NCBI GenBank assembly: GCA_038528605.1
Contig: JBCBEP010000025.1
Coordinates: forward strand, 1-35,973
Source of the DNA: Thermohalobaculum sp038528605
Lineage (GTDB): Bacteria > Pseudomonadota > Alphaproteobacteria > Rhodobacterales > Rhodobacteraceae
Length of the DNA: 35,973 nucleotides
Direction: 5' to 3'
Shown: positions 7,773-15,520 of the stretch, one piece after another
How positions within the stretch are numbered: position 1 is the stretch's first letter
Layout: each line of letters opens with the position of its first letter
Made by a program: the position numbers and the translations under genes
The notes under the pieces: model-generated
Seen by the model: only the letters and a program-made list of their open reading frames with translations
What the model was told of the DNA's origin: nothing
The model's database searches: none

Positions 7773-8798
7773 ATGGCCGACGCGAGCGGGAACACCGCCT
7801 CAACCGATCCTAGAGCCCGTGCCATGTCGGCCGGGCGCCGTGTCCTGGCACTCGAAGGCCAGGCACTCACGGCCTTCGCCGACGCTCTGGACGAGAGCTT
7901 TGCCGACGCGGTCGACACGATCATGCGGGCCGAGGGTCGCGTCATCGTCTCGGGTATGGGCAAGTCCGGCCATGTGGCACGCAAGATCGCGGCGACGCTG
8001 GCCTCCACCGGCACGCCGGCCCAGTTCGTCCACCCGGCCGAGGCGAGCCATGGCGATCTCGGCATGGTGACGCAGAAGGACGTGGCCCTCGTTCTTTCGA
8101 ACTCCGGCGAAACACGGGAGCTGGCGGATATCGTCGCCCATACCCGCCGCTTTTCCATCCCGCTCATCGGCGTGGCCTCCAAGCCGGGCTCGACGCTCCT
8201 TAAGGCGGCGGATATCGCGCTCGTGCTGCCGGCCGCTGAGGAAGCGGCGCCTGAGGGCGCCGGTGCCGTGGCCCCGACCACCTCCACCACGCTGACCATG
8301 GCGCTGGGCGACGCGCTGGCCATGGCGCTGATGGAGCGGCACGCCTTCACGCTCGAGCGCTTCCGCGCGTTCCACCCGGGCGGCAAGCTCGGCGCGCAGC
8401 TCGTGAGCGTGGCCGACCTCATGGGCCGGGGAGAGCGGCTGCCCCTCGTCGGCGCCGAGACACCGATGACAGAGGCCCTCATCGTCATGTCCGAGAAAGG
8501 GTATGGTGGGATCGGCATCGTCGATAGAGAAGGGCTGCTCGAGGGCGTGATCACGGATGGGGACATCCGCCGCCATCTCGACGGGCTGCTCACGAAGCGG
8601 GCAGGGGACATCGCGACCCCGAACCCCCGCACCATCGCCCCAGGCAAGCTCGCGCAGGAGGCGCTGGCGGAGATGAACGGCGGCCAGAACCGGCGCAAGG
8701 TCAGCTTCCTCTTCGTAACCGAGCCCGAGACGCCGCGCCGCCCTGTGGGCATTCTCCACCTGCACGACTGTCTGCGTGCCGGGGTGGAGGGAAGCTGA
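7773..8798 (+). CDS. kdsD: Arabinose-5-phosphate isomerase (KpsF/GutQ family)
   Basis: KdsD converts ribulose 5-phosphate to arabinose 5-phosphate, the first committed step toward KDO for lipopolysaccharide. The 341-residue protein has an N-terminal SIS sugar-isomerase domain with VIVSGMGKSGHVARKIA (around residues 57-73), FVHPAEASHGDLGM and SNSGETRE, then two CBS repeats; the second includes GVITDGDIRRHL. The ATG at 7773 is preceded by GGAGG seven bases upstream; the longer frame from 7725 is less likely. The stop overlaps the lptC start (TGATG), so the two are translationally coupled. No kdsC gene lies between kdsD and lptC, unlike the E. coli order. Confidence 0.93.
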   Translation: MADASGNTASTDPRARAMSAGRRVLALEGQALTAFADALDESFADAVDTIMRAEGRVIVSGMGKSGHVARKIAATLASTGTPAQFVHPAEASHGDLGMVTQKDVALVLSNSGETRELADIVAHTRRFSIPLIGVASKPGSTLLKAADIALVLPAAEEAAPEGAGAVAPTTSTTLTMALGDALAMALMERHAFTLERFRAFHPGGKLGAQLVSVADLMGRGERLPLVGAETPMTEALIVMSEKGYGGIGIVDREGLLEGVITDGDIRRHLDGLLTKRAGDIATPNPRTIAPGKLAQEALAEMNGGQNRRKVSFLFVTEPETPRRPVGILHLHDCLRAGVEGS

Positions 8799-9463
8799 TG
8801 GCGTTGCGGGGAGAGTACCGGCCCGAGCGTCTGGCCGCCGCCCGCGCGGCCCGCCAGGAGCGCCTTGCGCGGTATTCCCGCTTCGTGCGCGTGCTGCGCA
8901 TCGCCCTGCCGCTCGCAGCCCTCGGCGCCATTGCGGCAATCTTTCTGGCGGGCCGGGAACGCGCGGGGATCGATGATCTGCTCACCGCCGAAGAGATCGC
9001 CCGCCTCGGCGCGGGCCTGCGGCTGGACGAGCCGCGCTTTGCGGGCACGACGGAGGACGGAGACCCCTTCACGATCCGCGCCCGCACCGCGACCCCCGAC
9101 GGCCCGCTCGCGCAGGAGATCGCGCTCGATGCGCCGACCGGCAAGCTCACCCTGTCGAACGGCCAGGTGCTCGAAGCGGTGGCGACCGATGGGGTCATGT
9201 ATCGCGAGGCAGAACGTCTGGCACTCGGCGGCGGGGTCGAGATCACGACCTCCGACGGCTACCGCTTCACCGCCCCTGCCCTCACGCTCGACCTCGCCAC
9301 GAACGGCGCCGAGGCCACTGGCAACATCCTCGGCACAGGGCCACAAGGCAGCATCGAGGCCGAGAAGCTCACCATAACCGGCGCGGAAGCGGGTCTCGGC
9401 GGCGCACGGCTCTATTTCGAGGGTAGCGTGCGCGTGCTGTTCACGCCCGATGAGAACGGATAG
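8798..9463 (+). CDS. lptC: LPS export protein LptC
   Basis: LptC is the bitopic inner-membrane protein that receives LPS from the LptBFG transporter and passes it to LptA. The 221-residue product has a charged N-terminus (to about residue 30), one membrane helix with VLRIALPLAALGAIAAIFLA (about 31-50), and a periplasmic beta-rich domain. Residues such as DEPRFAGTTEDGDPF and VMYREAERLALGGGVEI fit the LptC/YrbK fold. Its ATG overlaps the kdsD stop. lptA and lptB follow, which strongly supports the assignment because sequence conservation in LptC is low. Confidence 0.88.
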   Translation: MALRGEYRPERLAAARAARQERLARYSRFVRVLRIALPLAALGAIAAIFLAGRERAGIDDLLTAEEIARLGAGLRLDEPRFAGTTEDGDPFTIRARTATPDGPLAQEIALDAPTGKLTLSNGQVLEAVATDGVMYREAERLALGGGVEITTSDGYRFTAPALTLDLATNGAEATGNILGTGPQGSIEAEKLTITGAEAGLGGARLYFEGSVRVLFTPDENG

Positions 9464-9499
9464 GGTCGCGCCGGTGCGGGCGGCCCTTTGAGGACGGGG

Positions 9500-10030
9500 A
9501 TGACGATGCTGCGATATGCTTGGACGATGGCTCTACCCGTTGCGCTTGCCCTGGCGGCGCCGGCGGCCCCTGCGCAGGACAACAGCCCCTTCGGCGGCTT
9601 CAAGCACGACAACACGCAGCCCATCGAGATCACCTCCGATGCGCTCGAGGTGCAGCAGGCGAACAACATCGCCATCTTCACCGGCGAAGTGATCGCCGGG
9701 CAGGGAACCTTGCGGCTCACGGCGGACCGTGTGGAGGTGTACTACGACCGGGAGGACACCTCGGGCGAGACCGGCGCCATCAAGCGCCTGCGCGCCGAGG
9801 GCAACGTCCTCCTCTCCAACGGCGCCGAGACCGCGAAGGGCCGCTGGGGCGAGTACGATGTGGTGGCCGGCACGATGCGCATGGGCGGGGACGTGATCCT
9901 CACTCAGGGCGAGAACGCCATCAACGGCGAAAGCCTGCTGATCGACCTCAACGCGGGCACCGGCCGTGTCGAGAGCGGGGGCGGCGGCGGCCGGGTGAAG
10001 AGCGTCTTCAACCCGAGCCAGACCAACTGA
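9500..10030 (+). CDS. lptA: Periplasmic LPS transport protein LptA
   Basis: LptA forms the periplasmic bridge that carries LPS from LptC to LptD in the outer membrane. The product has a signal peptide (MTMLRYAWTMALPVALALAA, cleavage near PAQ-DNSP) and an OstA-like beta-jellyroll domain with PIEITSDALEVQQANNIAIF and GEVIAGQGTLRLTADRVEVYY. A Gly-rich segment and VKSVFNP close the protein. I prefer ATG 9500, six bases after GAGG; TTG 9488 and ATG 9506 are alternatives. It sits between lptC and lptB with short spacers. Confidence 0.92.
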   Translation: MTMLRYAWTMALPVALALAAPAAPAQDNSPFGGFKHDNTQPIEITSDALEVQQANNIAIFTGEVIAGQGTLRLTADRVEVYYDREDTSGETGAIKRLRAEGNVLLSNGAETAKGRWGEYDVVAGTMRMGGDVILTQGENAINGESLLIDLNAGTGRVESGGGGGRVKSVFNPSQTN

Positions 10031-10043
10031 CCGCCCGAGCCCC

Positions 10044-10841
10044 ATGAACGTTCACCCGAACCCGCAGGCGCAGGAGGCCCGGCCCGGCCCGGCCCCCACG
10101 CGGCTGCGCCAGCGGGAGGGAGACGGGCTCATCATCCGCGGGCTCGGCAAGGCGTATCGCCGCCGTCCGGTGGTGCGGGACGTGTCGTTCACGCTGGAGC
10201 GGGGGGAGGTCGTGGGCCTTCTCGGGCCCAACGGCGCCGGCAAAACCACGTGCTTCTACATGGTCATCGGTCTCATCCCGGCCGATACAGGCGAGATCCA
10301 TGTGGATGGCGTCGACGTGTCTCTCCTGCCCATGTACCGCCGGGCACGCATGGGCCTCGGCTACCTGCCGCAGGAGGCGAGCATTTTCCGGGGTCTCACG
10401 GTTGAGGACAACATCCTCGCCGTGCTGGAGCTTTCGATCAGGGACCGCCAGCTTCGCCAGCAGTCCCTCGACTCGCTGCTCGGCGAATTCTCGATCACCC
10501 ATCTCCGCCGCGCGCCGGCTTCGGCGCTTTCGGGTGGCGAGAGACGGCGCGTGGAGATTGCGCGCTGCCTCGCCTCGAACCCGCGCTATGTCCTCCTCGA
10601 CGAGCCCTTCGCCGGGGTCGATCCCATCGCGGTCGGCGACATCCGCGATCTGGTCGGCCATCTCAAGGATCGGGGCATCGGAGTTTTAATCACAGACCAT
10701 AATGTTCGCGAAACGTTAGAGATTATTGACCGGGCATACATCTTGCATGATGGTCACGTCCTCATGAGCGGAACCCCCGCCGAGGTCGTGAACGACGATG
10801 CCGTGCGTCGCGTCTATCTGGGTGAAGGCTTCCGCATCTGA
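10044..10841 (+). CDS. lptB: LPS export ABC transporter ATPase LptB
   Basis: LptB powers LPS extraction from the inner membrane together with LptF and LptG, which are not in this window. The 265-residue protein has all ATPase motifs: Walker A GPNGAGKTT (residues 61-69), Q-loop YLPQEASIF, signature LSGGERRR, Walker B YVLLDEPFAGVDP and H-loop LITDHNVRE. An N-terminal extension of about 28 Pro/Gln/Arg-rich residues precedes the domain. The bases around 10681-10740 are unusually AT-rich for this genome (24 G/C in 60), although the protein sequence there is ordinary. rpoN follows 44 bases after the stop. Confidence 0.96.
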   Translation: MNVHPNPQAQEARPGPAPTRLRQREGDGLIIRGLGKAYRRRPVVRDVSFTLERGEVVGLLGPNGAGKTTCFYMVIGLIPADTGEIHVDGVDVSLLPMYRRARMGLGYLPQEASIFRGLTVEDNILAVLELSIRDRQLRQQSLDSLLGEFSITHLRRAPASALSGGERRRVEIARCLASNPRYVLLDEPFAGVDPIAVGDIRDLVGHLKDRGIGVLITDHNVRETLEIIDRAYILHDGHVLMSGTPAEVVNDDAVRRVYLGEGFRI

Positions 10842-10885
10842 GCAAGAGCCCCGCACCAGGGGCCAGCAAAGCGGAGAGCTTGCCC

Positions 10886-12304
10886 ATGCAGGGCCTGCGC
10901 CTCGAGTTCCGGCAGACACAGCAGCTGGTGATGACACCACAGCTGCAACAGGCGATCCGCCTTCTCCAGATGTCGAACCTGGAGCTGGAGACACATCTAG
11001 CCGCGGAGCTTGAGAAGAACCCGCTCCTCACGATGGTGGACGGCACGGGCGAGAGCGCGGCGCCGGCAGTGTCGGCCGAAGAAGGCGCACCAGGCGAGGA
11101 GCCCACAAAGGCGGCCGAGACCTTCGACACCTCCCTCGCCCGCGAGAACCTTTACGACATGCCGCGGGCCGCGAGCAGCGCGGGCACCGGGCTTGGTGCC
11201 GCCGAGGGGTTGGACTTTCCGGAACGCGCTGCGGGGAGCCTTTCGCTGCGCGAGCATCTCGCGGCAGAGCTGCGCCAGGCCAGGCTGGCGCCCCCCGTCC
11301 TCACGGCCGCGCTCTGCCTTGTGGAGGCGTTGGAGGACGACGGTTACCTGCGCGAGCCGCTGGACACGCTGGCACACCGCCTCGGCATGCCGCCCGCCTT
11401 GGCGGAGACCGCGCTGGCAGCCGTGCAGCGCTGCGGGCCCACCGGCGTGGGCGCCCGGCATCTTGCCGAGTGCCTTGCCCTGCAACTCGCGGAGCGGGAT
11501 CGGCTCGACCCGATGATGCAGGCGCTTCTCGACAATCTCGAGCTGGTTGCGAAGGGGGATGCGCGGCGTCTCGCCGCCGCAACCGGCGCCGACGGGGAGG
11601 ATATCGCCGGAATGCTGGCGGAGCTTCGCCGCCTCGACCCGCACCCTGGCGCCGGGTTCGGGGCGGAGGCGCCGGCGCCACGGGTGCCCGACGTCCTCCT
11701 TACCCGGACGCGGGACGGGGGCTGGGACATCGCGCTCAACCCAGCGACCCTACCGCGCGTGCAGATGGACGAGACCTTCCTTCTCCGCCTCGACGCCGCA
11801 GGCACGGAGGTCGACCGCTGGATCGCGGAGCGCCGCTCGGAGGCGCAATGGCTCATGCGATCCATGGCCAAGCGCGCGGAGACGATCCTGACGGTCACGC
11901 GCGAGATCGTGCGTGCACAGGACGCGTTCTTCGAGGACGGTCCCTCAGGCCTACGCCCGCTGACCCTGCGCCGCGTGGCCGAGGAGACCGGACTGCACGA
12001 GTCGACCGTAAGCCGCGTGGCCGCGAACAAGCTCGTTGCCACACCCCGCGGCGTGTTCGAGCTGCGCTTCTTCTTCACGAACGGCGTCGGCGAGGACCCG
12101 GACCTCGCGGCCGAGACGGTTCGCCAGCGGCTGAAGGCCCTTGTGGCCGCCGAACCGGCGGATGCCGTCTATTCCGATGACGAACTTGTCACCCGCCTGC
12201 GGGCAGAGGGCATCGATATCGCAAGACGAACCGTTGCGAAGTACCGCAAGATGTTGCGCATCCCGTCATCAGTGGAACGACGCCGCCTCAAGGCGTTCGC
12301 CTGA
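10886..12304 (+). CDS. rpoN: RNA polymerase sigma-54 factor
   Basis: Sigma-54 directs RNA polymerase to -24/-12 promoters and needs AAA+ activators. The 472-residue protein starts with the Gln/Leu-rich activator-interacting region (RLEFRQTQQLVMTPQLQQAI), has an acidic Ala/Glu-rich linker, a core-binding region, a helix-turn-helix (TGLHESTVSRVAANKLVATP) and the C-terminal RpoN box ARRTVAKYR about 27 residues from the end. ATG 10886 is nine bases after GGAG; an in-frame TTG at 10880 is less likely. The lptB-rpoN-hpf-ptsN order is conserved in proteobacteria. A DctD-like activator is encoded at 29008-30345. Confidence 0.96.
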   Translation: MQGLRLEFRQTQQLVMTPQLQQAIRLLQMSNLELETHLAAELEKNPLLTMVDGTGESAAPAVSAEEGAPGEEPTKAAETFDTSLARENLYDMPRAASSAGTGLGAAEGLDFPERAAGSLSLREHLAAELRQARLAPPVLTAALCLVEALEDDGYLREPLDTLAHRLGMPPALAETALAAVQRCGPTGVGARHLAECLALQLAERDRLDPMMQALLDNLELVAKGDARRLAAATGADGEDIAGMLAELRRLDPHPGAGFGAEAPAPRVPDVLLTRTRDGGWDIALNPATLPRVQMDETFLLRLDAAGTEVDRWIAERRSEAQWLMRSMAKRAETILTVTREIVRAQDAFFEDGPSGLRPLTLRRVAEETGLHESTVSRVAANKLVATPRGVFELRFFFTNGVGEDPDLAAETVRQRLKALVAAEPADAVYSDDELVTRLRAEGIDIARRTVAKYRKMLRIPSSVERRRLKAFA

Positions 12305-12454
12305 GCGCCACATTCGCGCCCATTCCCCTTGGCCTTCTGTCGGCGCTAGTCTGGAAGACCGACGAGTCGTGCCATGGGTCAGAATCACCATCTAGAGAGC
12401 ACGGCAGCAAGCGCGCTCGCCCACCGGGCGGGCCGAGAACTGGCAGGAGTTGCC

Positions 12455-13045
12455 ATGCACATCAAAGTCTCCGGCAAGCACATGGATGTGGGCGACGCGC
12501 TCACCGCCCATGTGGAGGATCGCCTTACGCAAGCGGTCACGAAGTATTTCGACCGGCCCACGGGCGCCAATGTCGTCCTGTCGCGTGATCCGAAGAACTT
12601 CTTTCGCTGTGAGGCCTCGGTCAATCTGTCCACAGGCCTGCACGCACAGGCGCAGGGCAATGATCCGGAGGTCTATGCCGCGTTCGAGCAGGCCGCCGAA
12701 CGCATCGAAAAGCAGATCCGCCGTTATAAGCGCCGCCTGAAAAACCATCATGCCAAGGCGAGCGACCCGATTGATCTCATTGCCGCATCGTCCTACGTCA
12801 TCGAACGTACGGATGACGAAGAGCTGGACGAAGCGCCCCAAGGAGACGACTCGCAGCCCGTCATCATCGCTGAGACACAGATGCAGCTTTCGACCCTGAG
12901 TGTGGGGGACGCTGTGATGCGCATGGAACTGGCGCACGCACCCTTCCTCGTTTTTCGCAACAGGGCAAACGGACGGCTAAACGTCGTTTTTCAACGTGAC
13001 GACGGCAATATCGGGTGGCTAGACCCCGAGACTTCCGGCGCCTGA
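12455..13045 (+). CDS. hpf: Ribosome hibernation promoting factor, long form
   Basis: HPF binds the ribosomal 30S subunit and, in its long form, dimerises ribosomes into inactive 100S particles in starved cells. The 196-residue product has the N-terminal S30AE fold (MHIKVSGKHMDVGDALTAHV) with basic residues QIRRYKRRLKNHH at its end. A variable acidic linker and the C-terminal dimerisation domain (FLVFRNRANGRLNVVFQRDD, GNIGWLDPE) follow, marking the long type. ATG 12455 follows AGGAG by five bases; the open frame upstream to 12374 lacks family similarity. A TTGGCC at 12329-12334 with a GC twelve bases after its GG could be a weak sigma-54-like or other promoter for hpf. Confidence 0.94.
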   Translation: MHIKVSGKHMDVGDALTAHVEDRLTQAVTKYFDRPTGANVVLSRDPKNFFRCEASVNLSTGLHAQAQGNDPEVYAAFEQAAERIEKQIRRYKRRLKNHHAKASDPIDLIAASSYVIERTDDEELDEAPQGDDSQPVIIAETQMQLSTLSVGDAVMRMELAHAPFLVFRNRANGRLNVVFQRDDGNIGWLDPETSGA

Positions 13046-13111
13046 TCGCGCCGAACCAAACGATCCACCGGGCAGGGTGGGTCAAAAAACGAGATGGGTT
13101 GGAAACGAACC

Positions 13112-13576
13112 ATGGAAATGAGCGAGCTCCTCACCCCGGACGCGGTCCTGCCGGCGGTGAAATCCACGAGCAAGAAGCACGTTTTCCAGGAGATCGCGGC
13201 GCGTATGGGGGAGATCTACGGTCTCCCCTCCCGCCGGATCTTCGATGCTCTGAATGCGCGTGAGCGGTTGGGGTCCACGGCGATGGGGTATGGCGTTGCC
13301 ATCCCGCATGCGCGCATCGAGGGGCTTGATCGCATCGCCGGCCTCTTCGCGCGCCTCGAACATCCGCTCGATTTCGATGCGGCCGACGGCAAGGGTGTCG
13401 ATCTCATGATGGTGCTGCTCGCGCCCGAGGATGCGGGGGCGGACCATCTGCGCGCCCTCGCCAAGGTCTCGCGCCTGCTGCGCGAGAACGGCACGCGCAG
13501 CAAGTTGCGCCAGACACCGACGGGCTCCGCCCTCTTCGCGTTGTTGACTGAGCCCGCAGCGTCGCGCGCGGCCTGA
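13112..13576 (+). CDS. ptsN: PTS IIA-like nitrogen regulatory protein PtsN
   Basis: PtsN (EIIA-Ntr) is the terminal phosphoacceptor of the regulatory nitrogen phosphotransfer system, affecting potassium, nitrogen and stress responses rather than sugar uptake. The 154-residue protein contains the phosphorylated His66 in GYGVAIPHARIEGL and the conserved block VDLMMVLLAPEDAGADHLRALA. ATG 13112 (MEMSELLTP) is chosen for family length; ATG 13094 would add six residues and cannot be excluded. It closes the rpoN-hpf-ptsN group and its stop faces the convergent DUF1150 gene. Confidence 0.94.
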   Translation: MEMSELLTPDAVLPAVKSTSKKHVFQEIAARMGEIYGLPSRRIFDALNARERLGSTAMGYGVAIPHARIEGLDRIAGLFARLEHPLDFDAADGKGVDLMMVLLAPEDAGADHLRALAKVSRLLRENGTRSKLRQTPTGSALFALLTEPAASRAA

Positions 13577-13597
13577 GCGGCCGGCGCGCGCCGCGCC

Positions 13598-13813
13598 TCA
13601 GTGCACGCTCTGCGGCCTGAGGCTATTGCGGCGGGCGAGCGCGAAGGCGACGGAGCGGTTGGGCGCGAGTGCGAGCACCTTGCCGCTCTCATCGTGCAGC
13701 GCGTAGAAGGGGCCCGGCGCGCTCTGCAGTTCGTCCGGCAGCGTGTCGGGGTTGGCCTCGCGCACATAGACGATCGGCTGATGGGCGGGCTTCTTCGTGA
13801 ATGTCTCGGTCAT
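13598..13813 (-). CDS. DUF1150 family protein
   Basis: A 71-residue protein of the DUF1150 family, which in alphaproteobacteria is usually encoded next to small heat-shock proteins. Recognisable blocks are QPIVYVREANPDTLPDEL, GPFYALHDESGKVLALAPNR and VAFALARRNSLRPQSVH. Its function is unknown. ATG 13813 has AAAGGA upstream (GGAAAGGATCGAGAC); the frame opens at 13834 but those extra residues overlap the binding site. It starts 17 bases after the hsp20 stop on the same strand, so it is very likely co-transcribed from the hsp20 sigma-32 promoter. Confidence 0.88.
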   Translation of the reverse strand: MTETFTKKPAHQPIVYVREANPDTLPDELQSAPGPFYALHDESGKVLALAPNRSVAFALARRNSLRPQSVH

Positions 13814-13830
13814 GTCTCGATCCTTTCCGT

Positions 13831-14244
13831 TCACGCCTTGGGGCCGATCTTGATCTGCTGCACGACGGGTGCGGGGCGGTGGCGCACAAGCTCGATGTGC
13901 AGCAGCCCGTTCTCGAGCGTGGCTCCGGTCACCTCCACGTGCTCGGCCAGCAGGAAGTTCCGCTGGAACTGGCGCGCGGCGATACCGCGGTGGAGATACT
14001 GACGCTCACCCGTGTCCTCCTGGCGTCCGCGCACGCAGAGTTGACCGTCCTCCACCGTGATCGCGAGGTCCTGCTCACGAAATCCGGCGAGGGCGAGGGT
14101 GATGCGATAGGCATCCTCACCCGTCAGCTCGATATTGTAGGGCGGATAGCCTTCACCACCAGATTTCGCGCTACGCTCCATCAGCCGGTCAAGCTGCTCG
14201 AAGCCCAGCATATTGGGGTAGGCGGCAAAGAAAGGTCGCGTCAT
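13831..14244 (-). CDS. Hsp20 family small heat-shock protein
   Basis: An IbpA-like small heat-shock protein that holds unfolding proteins in an ATP-independent way. The 137-residue product has a short N-terminal arm, then an alpha-crystallin domain from YNIELTGEDAYRITLALAGF through LCVRGRQE, AARQFQRNFLLAEHVEV and GLLHIELVR. The I-x-I-like tail reads QIKIGPKA. ATG 14244 has GAGGA upstream; the longer frame to 14346 runs across the promoter and is not coding. A strong sigma-32 promoter lies about 60-95 bases upstream. Confidence 0.93.
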   Translation of the reverse strand: MTRPFFAAYPNMLGFEQLDRLMERSAKSGGEGYPPYNIELTGEDAYRITLALAGFREQDLAITVEDGQLCVRGRQEDTGERQYLHRGIAARQFQRNFLLAEHVEVTGATLENGLLHIELVRHRPAPVVQQIKIGPKA

Positions 14245-14311
14245 CGCGCATGTCCTCTTCACAAGCGACATCGTTGGCGGAGCCCGCGGGGCAGCGCTCC
14301 GTTGACATTCG

Positions 14312-14340
14312 ATATGGGGAGGGGCGCTCTGAGCCACAAG
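14312..14340 (-). promoter_or_regulatory. Sigma-32 heat-shock promoter of hsp20-DUF1150
   Basis: On the minus strand CTTGTGG is followed, 14 bases later, by CCCCATAT (plus-strand positions 14334-14340 and 14312-14319). CTTG to CCCATAT spacing fits the sigma-32 consensus. The expected start near 14305 gives a leader of about 60 bases. On the plus strand a TTGACA (14302-14307) overlaps this promoter and may be the -35 of the divergent MFS gene, although no good -10 is visible. Confidence 0.75.
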
Positions 14341-14360
14341 CACCAAGGGAGGTTAGCGCC

Positions 14361-15512
14361 GTGACGGTGAGCGCGGAGATCGAGGACAGGCGACCATTCC
14401 TCGTGGCGTTCGGCGGGTTCCTGGCGCTCCTCGGCGCCATGGGCATCGGCCGCTTCCTCTTCACGCCCGCGCTTCCGATGATGCCCGGGCTGGGGCCGGC
14501 AGAAGCGGGGCTCGTGGCCAGCGCGAACTTCGCCGGCTACCTCATCGGCGCGCTGATGGGGGCACTGCCGGCCATGGGCGCGCGCGCCGGCCGCGTGCTG
14601 GCCCTCTCGCTCGGCATGAGCGCGGTTACCACCGGGGCGATGGCGCTGCTGGACGCCCCGATGGGCTGGGCCGCGCTGCGCTTTCTGGGCGGTCTGGCAA
14701 GCGCCTGGGTGCTCGTCACCTCTTCCGCGCTGGTCTCCGCACGCTTGGCGGCGGCGGGCAGGTCGGACCTCACGGCCCTGCATTTCGCGGGCGTCGGTGC
14801 AGGGATCACGCTCTCGGCAGTCCTCGCCTCGCCCTTCCTGTTGCCGGACGATGGCTGGGAAAGCCTCTGGCTGATGGGCGCGGGCGTGACGCTGGCGGCA
14901 GGGCTTGGCACGCTCGCGCTCGTCCCCCTCGGCCGCGCCGCATCGGCCGCCAGTTCCGCCTCGGCCCCCACAGGTGAGGGCGGGCTATGGCGGCTGGTGG
15001 TGAGCTACGGAGGCGTGGGCTTCGGCTACGTGATCACCGCCACCTTCATCGTCGCCATCCTGCGCGAGGACGGCGGCAGCCGGGCGGATGAGGCGCTGGT
15101 CTGGGGCCTTGTGGGGCTGGCGGGCATGCCCTCGATCCTCGCCTGGCGGATGGTTGGGGGGCGCATCGGGGTTATCCCTGTCCTTCAGGCGGCCATGCTG
15201 GTCGAGGCGGCGGGGATCGCGGCAGGGGCGCTTCTCGGCGGCACGCTGGCGCTCGCGATCGCGGCCCTATGCCTCGGCGCGACGTTCATGGCGCTTACGG
15301 CGATCGGGCTGCAGGAGGCCGTGCGGCGCGCGCCCGGCAATGCGCAAGGGGTCATCGCGCTCATGACCGCCGCCTTCGGGCTGGGCCAGATCATCGGCCC
15401 GGCCCTCGCGGGATGGCTGCGGACGGAGACGGGCAGCTTCATGGCGCCAAGCCTGATGGCGGCGGCGGTGCTGCTCGCCGGCACGGCGGTGCTGCACCCG
15501 CTGCGCCGCTAA
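14361..15512 (+). CDS. YbfB/YjiJ-like MFS transporter
   Basis: A 383-residue integral membrane protein with about twelve hydrophobic segments. GIGRFLFTPALPMMPGLGP near the N-terminus and SANFAGYLIGALMGALPA match the YbfB/YjiJ branch of the major facilitator superfamily. The substrate is unknown. I start at GTG 14361 because AGGGAGG lies eight bases upstream. The longer frame from ATG 14250 would translate through the divergent hsp20 promoter, and its first 37 residues are hydrophilic and unlike a transporter start. It ends convergent with pyrE. Confidence 0.82.
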   Translation: MTVSAEIEDRRPFLVAFGGFLALLGAMGIGRFLFTPALPMMPGLGPAEAGLVASANFAGYLIGALMGALPAMGARAGRVLALSLGMSAVTTGAMALLDAPMGWAALRFLGGLASAWVLVTSSALVSARLAAAGRSDLTALHFAGVGAGITLSAVLASPFLLPDDGWESLWLMGAGVTLAAGLGTLALVPLGRAASAASSASAPTGEGGLWRLVVSYGGVGFGYVITATFIVAILREDGGSRADEALVWGLVGLAGMPSILAWRMVGGRIGVIPVLQAAMLVEAAGIAAGALLGGTLALAIAALCLGATFMALTAIGLQEAVRRAPGNAQGVIALMTAAFGLGQIIGPALAGWLRTETGSFMAPSLMAAAVLLAGTAVLHPLRR

Positions 15513-15520
15513 CGCCGCTC

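Noticed and set aside
10704..10718. GTTCGCGAAACGTTA inside lptB as an alphaproteobacterial LexA box (GTTC-N7-GTTC)
   Set aside because: One mismatch in the second half and a location inside an LPS gene without an SOS link; kept only as part of the AT-rich patch.
12329..12344. TTGGCC-N8-GC upstream of hpf as a sigma-54 promoter
   Set aside because: GG-N10-GC spacing is right but the -12 region reads CGGC, not TTGC. Noted only as a possibility.
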